Below are positions 36,639 to 46,455 of a stretch of 64,000 nucleotides of DNA, piece by piece (positions within the stretch are counted from its first letter, which is position 1; each line of letters begins with the position of its first letter). The translations under genes and the position numbers were made by a program. The notes under the pieces are model-generated. The model had not been told where the DNA came from. It saw only the letters and a list, made by a program, of their open reading frames with translations, and searched no databases. The stretch is from JAPOUP01 sp965221405 (GTDB lineage: Bacteria > Pseudomonadota > Alphaproteobacteria > Rhodobacterales > Rhodobacteraceae): contig CBDCSE010000001.1 in assembly GCA_965221405.1 (NCBI GenBank), positions 186,001 to 250,000 on the forward strand, read 5' to 3'.

Positions 36639-36903
36639 AGGGAAGCACCCACGGATAGACATCCTCAAACCCGCGCTCTGCGGCTGATTGGAACGGTCGA
36701 TCGTCACAAGCGGATCGACTCCGGCTGCGTGCAGAAGACCACGCCAAGCCCGCTTGTTCGAGGGCCTTCATGTGCTTCTTCCAGGAAGCCGTTCGCCCGC
36801 TCCTCAGGTTCCGGTAGTGTCTCAGTTTGAAATTCGTGAGGGTCAGCCCGTTTTCAGGGTCGATGCCGCCGCTGTCCCGTCCGTTGCAGTATTTCCGATC
36901 ACG

Positions 36904-37468
36904 TCAGTCGTCGTCCACGATGTCGAACACCGCATTCTGGTGCGGATTGGCGGCCAGGGCGATGATGAATCGGTTTGCGGGATTGTCCTTGACGCCATTG
37001 CCATTGGTGGCCGCCAGAATATAAACTTGCGATACAACCGCAGCCTCCAGGTAAGAGCACGCTCGATGCGTGGAGGACAGGGCCGGTATAATCCCTGAAA
37101 CCTTGGTCCCTATGGCCCCGCATTGGTTCCCAGTGCATGGGGTTGTGTCCCAGACATCCATGCAGAAAGGCACTAACTTCAACCCAGCAACAGCGCCAGT
37201 GCATCCAGTCATTCTCTTGACTGTGACTGCGGTGAGACCCGCCACACCCATACCTTCGACAAGGGTGCCATCACCACCAAATAGCGTCCTTTCCATGGTG
37301 AACAGGCGTTTGTCATTGCATTGTGCGGCTGTCGGTAGACCCTGCGCTTGTGCATGTGGTTGCAGGAGCACGGTCACCAGCGTGAGTGCGCCGGCCAGTG
37401 CCGTCAGGCACTTAGGTTGTCTGTATGGGGGGGGGGGGGGGGGGGGGGGGGGGGGTGAAGCGGATCAT
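36904..37468 (-). CDS. secreted protein with a 29-C tract after its start; currently out of frame (phase-off)
   Basis: A strong ribosome site (GGAGGA, 8 bases) precedes ATG 37468, which begins MIRFT and enters 29 consecutive C. With 29 C the frame stops soon after the tract (IQTT then TAA). With 28 C, or any number one more than a multiple of three, the frame would join a signal peptide (CLTALAGALTLVTVLLQPHAQAQG split as CLTALAGALTLV and LLQPHAQAQ) and a mature protein of about 140 residues with several Cys, ending VFDIVDDD. No family recognised. Length variation of the tract should switch export of this protein on or off. Confidence 0.65.
37427..37455. repeat. 29-bp poly(G) homopolymer (poly(C) on the coding strand)
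   Basis: Uninterrupted run of 29 G on the given strand, far beyond chance length. It lies between the start codon and signal peptide of the gene 36904-37468. Tract length in an assembly is uncertain. Confidence 0.95.
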
Positions 37469-37604
37469 GGGGGATTCCTCCAATGTCATTGTGTTGGATC
37501 CGTTTATTCTATGGGATCTGCCACGGAAAGAGAAGTGTGAATTTCAAAGTGAGACACTACCAACCGCCGCGGCCGGGAGACGGTCCGGCAGGCTCCGGAA
37601 AAAA

Positions 37605-38297
37605 CGGTATCAGGCCCTGGCTGAAGGAAGTGCCGGTGCATCCCGCCGAAGGCGAGCGCCGGGTTCGTCGCCGCCATGGAGGACGTGCTGAAGACCTATG
37701 CCCGCGGGTATGACGGCGGCACGGTCCTGGTCTGCATGGACGGGACCCCGGAACAGCAGACGAAGGAGACGCGGACGCCCCTGCCGACCCGCCCCGGGCG
37801 GCCCGCCGGGTCCGGCTTCGGGTACGGGCGCAACGGAACGGCGAACCTGTTCATGGCCTGCGCCCCACTGGACGCCTGGCGCCACGTGGAGGTCACCGAC
37901 CGCCGCAGGAGGCGGGACTTCGCCGGGGTGCTGAAGGACCTCGCCGACGTCCACCTGCCCGGCAGGCGGATCGTGCCCGTGACGGCCAGCCCCGACACCC
38001 ACAGGCTGCCGGCGCTCCACGGGGCCTCCGGGCCGGCGGAGGCGTCGCGGCTCGCCGACCGCCTCATGGGTCCACCACACGCCGAAGCACGGCAGCTGGC
38101 CCGACATGGCCGGGACCGGGACCAGCGTGCTGTCACGCCAGTGCCTTGACCGCCGGATCCCGGACCGCGGGACGATGGTGCGCGAGGTCGCCGCATGGCA
38201 GCGGCGCCGCAAAGCGTCGGCGAAACCCGTCGACTGGCGGTCCGGGACCCAGGACGCGCGGATCAGGCTGAAGTCCCTATACCCGGCAATTCAATGA
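37605..38297 (+). pseudogene. IS630-family transposase remnant
   Basis: Starts with a decayed stretch equivalent to the linker before the catalytic domain, then MEDVLKTYARGYDGGTVLVCMDG (37676 on), GYGRNGTANLFMACAPL and DLADVHLPG. A frameshift near 38130 leads to SVLSRQCLDRRIPDRGT and ends ARIRLKSLYPAIQ at 38297. The first catalytic Asp region is present, though the usual DEKP is altered to DGTP. No N-terminal helix-turn-helix part is visible. Inactive. Confidence 0.75.
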
Positions 38298-38326
38298 GGC
38301 TGGGATACTAGGTATCCGCGCATATA

Positions 38327-39763
38327 TCACGTGCCACAAAATGTTTGCCGAACCTCCTCGCCCGGCTTGGGTGGGCGGGAGAACCCGATGTTTTCAGCTG
38401 ATAGATCGAATGGTGTCGCCAGAACATCATTGAGTTTGAACATAGGCGCGAAGTCATTGGCGAGCGCACCCCTGATCACGTTCTCGATCTGATGGTTACG
38501 GGGAATTACGGCCGGGTTCGCCGTTCGCAGTAATTCCCGCTGCCTTTCGGGCGAATGCGGGTCGCGCTTCCGCCGTGCCAGCCAACGATCCGTCCATTCG
38601 TCAAAACCGGAAGGATCGGTGAACTGGGCGCGCGCCGAAGAGTCCAATAGTCCGCGAAACGTATTCGTGAAATCCGCGTTCTGGTTTGCCATTACCTCCA
38701 GTAATCCGTCGATAAGTTCGACATCACCGTCCTCCTTTGACCTAAGTCCCAGCTTCGCGCGAAAGACGTCTAGCCAGGTGGCACGGTAGAGATCGGGATA
38801 TCGACGTACCGATTCCATCGCGCGCTCCACGGCCGCGTCCATTCCACAGTCGAATAGGGGTAGGAGCGCCGTCGCGAACTGCGCCATGTTCCAGACCATG
38901 ATTTCGGGTTGCCGGGCGTAGGCGTAGCGTCCGGATCGGTCAATGGAACTATAGACGGTGTCTGGATGAAATCCATCCATGAATGCGCAGGGGCCGTAGT
39001 CAATGGTTTCCCCGGCGATATGGGTATTGTCGGTGTTCATAACGCCATGGATGAAGCCTACGCCCATCCACTGAGCCACAAGTCGCGCCTGCGCGTCGAT
39101 GACGGCGTCCAGTAGTGCGTGTGCGTCTCCCGCATCGGGGTAATGCCGGGCGACCACGTGGTCGGTCAGCGCCTCGAGGGCCTCGAGGTCCTGGTGGGCG
39201 GCGAAGAACTGAAAGGTACCCACCCGTATGTGGCTTGATGCAACGCGTGTCAGCACCGCCCCCGGAAGCGGCTGGTCCCTATACACGGATTCTCCCGTGG
39301 TGACCGCCGCGAGAGCGCGTGTGGTTGGTATCCCGAGCGCATGCATCGCTTCGGATACCAGGTACTCCCGGATAACGGGGCCAATCCACGCGCGGCCATC
39401 TCCGCCACGGCTATAGGGTGTTCGTCCTGCACCTTTTAGTTGAACATCTCTTCTTATATCTTTGATATCTATTATTTCTCCAAGCAAAATCGCTCGCCCG
39501 TCACCAAGCTGTGGCACCCAGCCGCCGAACTGATGCCCCGCATAGACCTGTGCGAGTGGCTCCGCTCTTTTCGGTACGGTGTTTCCCGCGAGGATCCGGA
39601 TGCCGTCATCGGATGAAAGCTCCTCGGCATCCAAGCCGAGTTCATCGGCCAACGCCCGATTGACCGCGACGAGTGCCGGTTTCGATACGGGCGTTGGCGC
39701 CAGACGCGAGAAAAACCGATCCGGCAGCGTGACGAAGCTGTTATCGAAGGGCCAGTCGAACAT
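38327..39763 (-). CDS. selO: protein adenylyltransferase SelO (YdiU/UPF0061)
   Basis: Pseudokinase-fold enzyme that AMPylates proteins, linked to redox stress. The 478 residues show the family marks: YAGHQFGGWVPQLGDGRAIL (about 69-88), LKGAGRTPYSRGGDGRA, REYLVSEAMHALGIPTTRAL, and the active-site segment HGVMNTDN followed by DYGPCAFMDGF. It ends TFCGT; some family members carry Sec or Cys near the C-terminus, and here it is Cys. Transcribed alone. Length is normal. Confidence 0.95.
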   Translation of the reverse strand: MFDWPFDNSFVTLPDRFFSRLAPTPVSKPALVAVNRALADELGLDAEELSSDDGIRILAGNTVPKRAEPLAQVYAGHQFGGWVPQLGDGRAILLGEIIDIKDIRRDVQLKGAGRTPYSRGGDGRAWIGPVIREYLVSEAMHALGIPTTRALAAVTTGESVYRDQPLPGAVLTRVASSHIRVGTFQFFAAHQDLEALEALTDHVVARHYPDAGDAHALLDAVIDAQARLVAQWMGVGFIHGVMNTDNTHIAGETIDYGPCAFMDGFHPDTVYSSIDRSGRYAYARQPEIMVWNMAQFATALLPLFDCGMDAAVERAMESVRRYPDLYRATWLDVFRAKLGLRSKEDGDVELIDGLLEVMANQNADFTNTFRGLLDSSARAQFTDPSGFDEWTDRWLARRKRDPHSPERQRELLRTANPAVIPRNHQIENVIRGALANDFAPMFKLNDVLATPFDLSAENIGFSRPPKPGEEVRQTFCGT

Positions 39764-39962
39764 AACCCATACAATCTATTTTGGACGCGGGCGGTTCGCC
39801 ATAGAGAAAACATGACCTCGCGGCATTATGGGAACGGCGGCATTCGATATAATTCGCGCTTCGGTCGCATCAATGACCCCATAGCCGTTTGCATCGATCT
39901 ACGGAGCGGGCCGCCGGCGCAAGCCATACGGGGACGCGGAGGCCGTGTAGGTACCAAGTCGG

Positions 39963-40898
39963 TCAGAGGTTGGAAATCCTCTTGATGAGAAGTCTGAAAA
40001 ACGCCTCGGCATCCACGTTACCCATGAAGACAGCGTTTGCCTTTCGGTCTGTTACGCCCCACCAGTCGGCGACGGTCATTCCTCTGGTCAGCTCCGATCG
40101 GGTCTCGATCTCGACGTTGATGTGACGTCCGGCGAACAGATCTGGCTCAAGGAGATAGGCGATCACCGTCGGATCGTGCAGCGGCGCCCCCTCCGATCCG
40201 TATTTATCCTTGTCAAACCGCTCGAAGAAATCGGTCCAGGCAGCGACCGCGTGTCCCACAGTGGTTCCAAGACCCCGGAATGCCTCGACCCGCGGTCGGG
40301 TGACGAGCGCTTTATGGGTCACGTCCAATGGCATGACGATGAGTTCGACACCGGATCCGAAGACGATTTCCGCCGCTTCGGGATCCACATATATGTTAAA
40401 TTCGGCGGCGGGCGTTACATTACCGACCTCGAAATACGCGCCGCCCATCATTACGACCCGCCGCACCCTGCCAATCACGTCCGGCGCGTTCTCGAATGCG
40501 GCCGCGATATTGGTCAGTGGACCAAGCGTGCAAAGGGTGACTGAATTCGCGGGCTGGGTTCGCAGCGTATCGACGATGAATTCGGCGGCGTGCGTTTCCT
40601 GAAGCGGCATCCGGGGATCGGATAGGTCGAATCCGTCAAGACCGGTTTTCCCGTGGACGTGTTCCGCCGTAACCAGCTGGCGTGTCAGAGGCGTGTCGCA
40701 ACCCGCGAATACCGGGATGTCCCCACGACCCGCCAGTTCGCAGACCACGCGCGCGTTTCTCTGGGTGAGCTGCAACGGGACGTTTCCGGCCACCGCGGTG
40801 ATTCCGACAACCTCAAGCTCCCGCGACGCAAGTGCCAGCAGGATGGCGATCGCGTCATCCTGCCCGGGATCGGTGTCGATGATGATTTTTTCAGCCAT
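39963..40898 (-). CDS. inosine-uridine-preferring nucleoside hydrolase family protein
   Basis: DTDPGQDDA at residues 8-16 is the calcium-binding signature at the N-terminus of this family. GCDTPLTRQLV, CTLGPLTNIA and MGGAYFEVGNVTPAAEFNIYVDPEA (in two parts) match the substrate-binding core, and a late HDPTVIAYLLEP supplies the conserved His-Asp. The 311-residue cytoplasmic enzyme should split ribonucleosides to base and ribose. Exact base preference is not readable. With gpt in the same window it fits nucleoside salvage. Confidence 0.95.
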   Translation of the reverse strand: MAEKIIIDTDPGQDDAIAILLALASRELEVVGITAVAGNVPLQLTQRNARVVCELAGRGDIPVFAGCDTPLTRQLVTAEHVHGKTGLDGFDLSDPRMPLQETHAAEFIVDTLRTQPANSVTLCTLGPLTNIAAAFENAPDVIGRVRRVVMMGGAYFEVGNVTPAAEFNIYVDPEAAEIVFGSGVELIVMPLDVTHKALVTRPRVEAFRGLGTTVGHAVAAWTDFFERFDKDKYGSEGAPLHDPTVIAYLLEPDLFAGRHINVEIETRSELTRGMTVADWWGVTDRKANAVFMGNVDAEAFFRLLIKRISNL

Positions 40899-41025
40899 TA
40901 CGCGTCAATCCAATGACGGTAAGGTATCTGCGGGGCCGTACGGCATACCCGTCCATGTCCCTGTCCACTTCCATGGATGCACCGGTTGGCGCCTGACCCC
41001 GAAGCGGTGCATGATCAATGACTTA

Positions 41026-41850
41026 TCAATGACCCGCGTCACTTGCCTTCACTTCATTCCAGAGTGCGTCCATCTCCACAGGATCGCTGTCCTGAACATG
41101 CCTGCCCAACTTGGCCAGTCTCGCTTCCATGGCCTGGAAGCGTTGGGTAAACTTAACGTTAGCGGAACGTAATGCCGCCTCGGGATCTATGTCGAGATGG
41201 CGGGCAAGATTGACGACGCTGAAAAGCAGGTCGCCGAGTTCCTCGAAGACTTTCGCGGGATCGCCGGAAGCCCGAGCCTCGGTAAGCTCGTGGGCTTCCT
41301 CCCTTATCTTCGCGGTGACTGGTGTGGCGTCCGGCCAGTCAAATCCCACCCGTGCCGCGCGTTTCTGGAGCTTCAGTGCCCGTAACAGTGCCGGCATTCC
41401 AATGGCAACATCATCCAGTGTGCCCTGTGCGCCTTTCGTCGCGCGTTCGACCGCTTTCACCGCCTCCCATTCGCGGATCTGCTGATCTGTGTTTCGAACC
41501 CCGGCTCCGCCGCCAAAGACATGCGGGTGCCTGGAGACCATCTTGGCCGATGCCCTGTCGGCTATGGTATTGAGATCAAAGAGGCCCTCGTCCTCGCCGA
41601 TCGCCGAATGGTAGAGTGTCTGGAGCAGGAGATCCCCGAGTTCATCCTCGAGCTCTTCCCACGCCTGTCGATCGATTGCGTCAGCGACTTCGTAGGCCTC
41701 CTCGATCGTGTGTGGCGCTATGCTGGCGAATGTCTGCTCTATATCCCACGGGCAGCCTGACTCCGGATCGCGAAGCCGCCGCACGATGTCCAGCAGGCGG
41801 GGCAGACCGTCCTGCTTGCCAAATACCGATGCGCTGTGATCACTGCCCAT
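41026..41850 (-). CDS. mazG: nucleoside triphosphate pyrophosphohydrolase MazG
   Basis: Two MazG helical domains are present. The first holds CPWDIEQTFASIAPHTIEEAYE (split CPWDIEQTF and EEAYEV) and LEDELGDLLLQ with its Glu-Glu/Glu-Asp metal sites. The second has VTAKIREEAHEL and VFEELGDLLFSVVNLAR. It breaks down damaged or non-canonical NTPs. I chose ATG 41850 (274 aa); ATG 41886 adds 12 residues and is also possible. Monocistronic and divergent from the agmatinase gene. Confidence 0.95.
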   Translation of the reverse strand: MGSDHSASVFGKQDGLPRLLDIVRRLRDPESGCPWDIEQTFASIAPHTIEEAYEVADAIDRQAWEELEDELGDLLLQTLYHSAIGEDEGLFDLNTIADRASAKMVSRHPHVFGGGAGVRNTDQQIREWEAVKAVERATKGAQGTLDDVAIGMPALLRALKLQKRAARVGFDWPDATPVTAKIREEAHELTEARASGDPAKVFEELGDLLFSVVNLARHLDIDPEAALRSANVKFTQRFQAMEARLAKLGRHVQDSDPVEMDALWNEVKASDAGH

Positions 41851-42154
41851 TCCCGCCTCATTCAAACTCTGGAGGATTGCATACAATTGTCACGCAAGGA
41901 ATGGAAGAAGTCCGGAAACGTCGATACGGATATCTTTCCGGCGGTCGGCACAGGGGAATTCCGCTGAACGTCCAGGGCATGTCCTGACATGTACCCTTTC
42001 CCCGGACGGGAGGAGATTGTCTATCGCGACCACCCGGCCTGCGGCTTCAACGACAATGTCGCGCCGGTCAGGGTGTCAGCCTCCGCATGCTCGGTTGAGA
42101 CGTCGCGAAGGGTCGGTTAGACCCGGCCAGTGTGATCGAAAAGGAACGGCAGAG

Positions 42155-43117
42155 ATGGCTTTGGCAGATGCGCGGACGCAGGTTGATACGGCGCTGACAC
42201 GCAAGAGCCTGAAAGGCGTGTCGAATGAGAATACATTCGCCGGGATCACTTCATTCCTGCGGCGGCGCTATGCAAAGGATCTTTCCGGTGTGGATATCGC
42301 TGTCACCGGAATTCCGTATGACCAGTCAGTGACCAACAGGCCCGGAGCGCGGTTCGGCCCCCGCGCTATCCGTGAAGCAAGTGCGCTTCTGGCACCCGAC
42401 GCGCCTTACGGCTGGGGTTTCAATCCGATGACCGAGTTCGCAATCGCCGATTACGGTGACATGGCGTTCGATTACGCTGTTCCGGCCGACGTGCCTGCGG
42501 CGATCGAGGCCCATATCGGTGGGATTCTGGATCAGGACACCGACTGCATCACCCTGGGTGGAGATCACTCGATTTCGCTGCCCTGCCTTCGTTCACATGT
42601 CGCCCGCCTCGGCAGTCCGGTCGCGCTGGTCCAGTTTGACGCCCATACCGATACCTGGGTCGATGACGATCCGGCCCGGCTCGATCACGGCACGATGTTC
42701 CGTACGGCGGTACGGGAGGGGCTGATTGATGTGGAGCGGTCGGTGCAGACCGGTATCCGCACCGAGAATCCTGACACACTCGGCCTCACGGTGATCGATG
42801 CGCGGGAAGTGCATCGCGCTGGCCCGGAGAAAACCGCGGACAGGATACTTGAAATCGTCGATGGGGCGGTCGCTTATGTTTCCTTCGATATAGACGTACT
42901 CGATCCCGGCTTCGCGCCCGGCACGGGAACCCCTGTCTGGGGCGGACTGGCGAGTTGGCAGGCTGCGGCGCTTCTGCGCGGCCTCGCCGGACTTCGCGTC
43001 GCCGGAGGTGATGTGGTCGAGGTGTCCCCTCCATTCGATCCCAACGGAGCCACCGCGATTGCCGGTGCTCATGTCGCGTTGGAGTTGATCTGCCTCTGGT
43101 GTTGGACGCGGCGCTGA
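42155..43117 (+). CDS. speB: agmatinase/ureohydrolase
   Basis: Ureohydrolase fold with all manganese-binding motifs: GGDHSISLP, FDAHTDTW and SFDIDVLDPGFAPGTGTPVWGG (the SFDxDxxDP block). The 320-residue length fits. RPGARFGPRAIREAS near residue 65 is the agmatinase-type substrate loop. It should convert agmatine to putrescine and urea, though related guanidino substrates are possible. ATG 42155 chosen over 42017 since the first 46 residues of the longer frame look random. Confidence 0.85.
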   Translation: MALADARTQVDTALTRKSLKGVSNENTFAGITSFLRRRYAKDLSGVDIAVTGIPYDQSVTNRPGARFGPRAIREASALLAPDAPYGWGFNPMTEFAIADYGDMAFDYAVPADVPAAIEAHIGGILDQDTDCITLGGDHSISLPCLRSHVARLGSPVALVQFDAHTDTWVDDDPARLDHGTMFRTAVREGLIDVERSVQTGIRTENPDTLGLTVIDAREVHRAGPEKTADRILEIVDGAVAYVSFDIDVLDPGFAPGTGTPVWGGLASWQAAALLRGLAGLRVAGGDVVEVSPPFDPNGATAIAGAHVALELICLWCWTRR

Positions 43118-43737
43118 GCCGGAAAGAAGGGGCTGCGGATAACGCAGTCGGCCTTGAATTGTGATTTAGCCTCTTAGACGGACGATTGTGCTTTCAGAGA
43201 TCCTGTTGCTGTGTTGGTTCGCCGCGCGGAAACATCCCGATATATTTCGTAACATGCCTTGCCGGGGAGGGCGACTTTGCCTCCGACCACGCAGAGGCCC
43301 AGCAAGGCGAGCGGGGCCGTGACTGGATCTGTAAAGGGGATCAGGATCGGGGCAAGGAAACAACAGCAATTTGGCCGTAAATCGCAGCGCCCCCGCAATA
43401 TGATTTCGGGACTGCGTGGCAAAGGCCGCGGTGCATCTAATCCATAGAGTTTGACCTGGAATGTGGATGGCCTCCCCCGCATGTGGCATCTTCGTGTCGG
43501 GGACCAGCCGGACACGAGCGGACAGGTGTCGGCTCGTGTCTTCGAAACAGAAGCGCGGCCACAAAATGCATTCGCGCCCGACGGAATTGCTGGCGAAGGA
43601 CGCAACCTTCTCGCGGCCTGCGCCAAGAGCACGGTATTCCACAGCACGGTATTCCACCGGTCTCCAAAAGTCGGGATAGACACACCCCTAGTGATGCCAG
43701 TCTTGACCGTTGATGCGTCTTTGGGCAAATCAGTTCA
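43118..43737. other. 620-bp region before prfA
   Basis: No recognisable gene. A 15-bp unit (agcacggtattccac) is tandemly duplicated at 43628-43657. A minus-strand frame ending near 43174 has a short hydrophobic stretch (LIPFTDPVTAPLALLGLCVV) and could be a small membrane protein, but there is no good start. Confidence 0.35.
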
Positions 43738-44787
43738 ATGATTCCAATGCGGAAACTGGCCCAGATCACCAAGCGGCTCGAATATGTCGAGGCCGCCATG
43801 GTTGACGGTGCGGGTGACATGGTCGCCCTCGGCAGGGAATATGCCGAACTGCGCCCGATCGCCGCTGAAATCACGGAATACCATCGTCTTCTTGACAGCA
43901 TCGCCGAAACGGAAGCGATGCTTGACGACCCTGAACTGGCTGAACTGGCCCGCGATGAACTCCCCGCCCTTAAAGAGCGGTTGCCAGGCGTCGAGCGTTC
44001 ACTCCGCGTGGCGCTACTGCCGAAGGATTCGGCCGATGCCTACCCGGCGATTCTGGAAATCCGTCCGGGAACCGGCGGAGAGGAAGCCGCGCTTTTCGCG
44101 GCTGACCTCCTGCGTATGTACCAGCGATTCGCGGAAGCGCAGGGCTGGAAATTCGAGATGGTTGAGGAACAGCATACAGAGCTCGGTGGGATCCGTGAGG
44201 CGGTGGTTAACGTGCAGGGGCAGGGGGTCTTCGCGCGTCTGAAATTCGAGAGCGGCGTCCATAGGGTGCAGCGGGTACCAACGACCGAGTCCAGCGGACG
44301 AATCCACACATCGGCCGCTACTGTCGCGGTGCTGCCAGAAGCGCGCGACGTTGACGTGAGGATAGAACACTCCGATATTCGTATCGATACCATGCGGGCG
44401 AGCGGTGCCGGGGGCCAGCATGTCAACACGACCGATTCGGCAGTTCGGATCACGCACCTGCCGACAGGAATTGTGGTCACGTCATCCGAGAAATCCCAGC
44501 ACCGGAACCGGGAGACCGCAATGAGTGTACTCAGGGCGCGCCTTTACGACATGAAGCGACGGGAGGCGGAGGCGGAGCGCTCCGCAGACCGCAAATCCCA
44601 AGTGGGAACCGGTGACCGTAGCGAGCGCATCCGTACCTATAATTTCCCGCAGGGAAGATTGAGCGATCATCGCATCAACCTTACGCTCTACCGGCTGGAG
44701 CAGATAATGCAGGGTGACCTCGAGGAGATCATCGAAGCTCTCGCGGCAAACGATCAGGCGACAAGACTGGCCGAGATGGGAACGTGA
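43738..44787 (+). CDS. prfA: peptide chain release factor 1
   Basis: Ends translation at UAA and UAG. The catalytic GGQ motif lies at residues 225-227 (GAGGQHVN) and the codon-reading tripeptide is PTT at 181-183, the RF1-type P-x-T motif. 349 residues, normal length. The start may be ATG 43738 or ATG 43747 (MRKLAQI). The next gene, prmC, overlaps as GTGA and encodes the enzyme that methylates the GGQ glutamine. Confidence 0.97.
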   Translation: MIPMRKLAQITKRLEYVEAAMVDGAGDMVALGREYAELRPIAAEITEYHRLLDSIAETEAMLDDPELAELARDELPALKERLPGVERSLRVALLPKDSADAYPAILEIRPGTGGEEAALFAADLLRMYQRFAEAQGWKFEMVEEQHTELGGIREAVVNVQGQGVFARLKFESGVHRVQRVPTTESSGRIHTSAATVAVLPEARDVDVRIEHSDIRIDTMRASGAGGQHVNTTDSAVRITHLPTGIVVTSSEKSQHRNRETAMSVLRARLYDMKRREAEAERSADRKSQVGTGDRSERIRTYNFPQGRLSDHRINLTLYRLEQIMQGDLEEIIEALAANDQATRLAEMGT

Positions 44788-45626
44788 GCACGACGGTCCG
44801 TTCCGCCTTGGCAGCCGCCACGGCATGTCTGGGCGAAGCCGGTATGGAGTCGGGAGCGCGGGATGCGCGTGCGCTGATGGCCGCCGCGCTGGGGATTTCG
44901 GCTGACAGGATCACGATGAAACTGGAAGAGTGCCCTCCCAGGGCGCATATAAGGCGCTTCGACACGTTTATCGAACAGCGGCTGGCGCATATACCTGTCA
45001 GCCGCATACTGGCCAGGCGGCTGTTCTGGGGGCGGGAATTCATTGTTTCCCCACACGTTCTGGATCCCAGGCCGGAAACCGAAGTGCTCATCGCCGCCGC
45101 CCTGAAGGAAGGCCCGTGCCGTCGCATTCTTGATCTGGGTACCGGCAGTGGAGTTATCGGAGTGACATTGCTGGCGGAGTGGAGGGAAGCGACCGCGGTC
45201 GTGACGGATCTCTCCACGGAGGCGTTGGAGGTGGCCGTCGCCAACGCGGCGCGTGCGGGCGTCGGGCAACGTATGGAGAAACTGCGGTCCGATTGGTATG
45301 GGCGGGTCGCGGGCCGTTTCGATCTCGTCGTCTCGAATCCGCCCTACGTCACTCTTCAGGAGTTCGGCAAACTCGCCCCCGAGGTCAGGCTCCATGATCC
45401 GGCAATCTCGCTAACGGATGGGGGTGACGGGCTTTCGGCATTCCGGCTGATCGTGGCCGGGCTCACGCATCACCTCAAACCCGGCGGCCGTGTTCTGGTC
45501 GAGATCGGCCCTACGCAGGCCGCGGCCGTGTCCGACATGTTCGCGGACGCGGGGCTTGACCGCATTGCCGTCCATCAGGATCTTGACGGCCGCGACAGGG
45601 TTGTAGGCGCGGTAATGACAGCCTGA
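44784..45626 (+). CDS. prmC: peptide chain release factor N5-glutamine methyltransferase
   Basis: SAM-binding motif ILDLGTGSGVIGV (about 113-125) and catalytic NPPYV (about 185-189) identify PrmC/HemK, which methylates the GGQ glutamine of release factors. GTG 44784 overlaps the prfA stop, an operon arrangement kept in many bacteria. 280 residues, typical size. The N-terminal helical domain that contacts the release factor is present. Confidence 0.97.
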   Translation: MSTTVRSALAAATACLGEAGMESGARDARALMAAALGISADRITMKLEECPPRAHIRRFDTFIEQRLAHIPVSRILARRLFWGREFIVSPHVLDPRPETEVLIAAALKEGPCRRILDLGTGSGVIGVTLLAEWREATAVVTDLSTEALEVAVANAARAGVGQRMEKLRSDWYGRVAGRFDLVVSNPPYVTLQEFGKLAPEVRLHDPAISLTDGGDGLSAFRLIVAGLTHHLKPGGRVLVEIGPTQAAAVSDMFADAGLDRIAVHQDLDGRDRVVGAVMTA

Positions 45627-45852
45627 ACAACGCTAAATTCACGAATTTCGGCGATTTCGCAAAAATCTAAGGTTTTTTCCTTGTATTCCCACCCCATGCC
45701 TTGATATATCATCCAGCAAGCAGTTGACTGGATATCGTGAGTTCCGACTGCATTTATGCCAAACGTCGAATGAACCCGGGGCACGACATCCGTGCATGCA
45801 GGCATTGGGCCGGGGTCAGGCAAAGCCAAACCAAAGGCTGGATAGCAACACA

Positions 45853-46419
45853 ATGAGATCGTCCAAGCAACGCTCGCGGTCGAAGCCGAACCGCAACCGT
45901 TCCATCGGCAATATCGTCAATCGGGTATTCGATAGTTCCGGACCGGAAGGCAAGGTACGCGGTACGCCGCAGCAGATCATAGAAAAATACAACCACCTTG
46001 CCCGCGACGCGCAGTTAAGCGGCGATCGGGTCGCCACACAGAATTTCCAGCAGCACGCTGAACATTACACACGTATGTTGGCTGAAGCGACTCGTGAGCA
46101 GGAAGCGCGGCGCGAGGCTCATGAAGCGCAGCACCGCGAACGACAGATGCAGCGCACCGCAAGACGGGAAGAGCAGTTCGCGCTTGCGAACGATCAGCAG
46201 CGGAAAGACAGTTCGCGGGGTTCTGACGGCGAGGGCATGTCGCCAGCAATACCCGGACATGACAGTGAAGTGATCGATATCGCCAAGGATTCCGGGGGGT
46301 TGGTCGATACTCCCGAAAACCCGGCTGTGACGGCTCGGGGTGCGGGTGGGTCACGGCGAAGTCCCGATCCCGGAAGCGAATCCCATGGCAGGAAGATGGT
46401 GGCTGGCGCGGCCGAATAA
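45853..46419 (+). CDS. DUF4167 domain protein
   Basis: ATG 45853 gives 188 residues. The N-terminus is very basic (MRSSKQRSRSKPNRNRS), followed by the DUF4167 block VNRVFDSSGPEGKVRGTPQQ and a helix with YNHLARDAQLSGDR. After that comes a Gln/Glu/Arg-rich coiled coil (about 70-120) and a disordered tail. The family is essentially restricted to Alphaproteobacteria and its role is unknown; the basic start suggests RNA or ribosome binding. It commonly follows prfA-prmC, as here. Confidence 0.9.
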   Translation: MRSSKQRSRSKPNRNRSIGNIVNRVFDSSGPEGKVRGTPQQIIEKYNHLARDAQLSGDRVATQNFQQHAEHYTRMLAEATREQEARREAHEAQHRERQMQRTARREEQFALANDQQRKDSSRGSDGEGMSPAIPGHDSEVIDIAKDSGGLVDTPENPAVTARGAGGSRRSPDPGSESHGRKMVAGAAE

Positions 46420-46455
46420 CGTCCCGTCTATCCCGCTGCGCGGCTTTTCCGCTCC

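Noticed and set aside
43628..43657. 15-bp tandem repeat as the start of a CRISPR or satellite array
   Set aside because: Only two adjacent copies, no spacers and no cas genes anywhere in the window.
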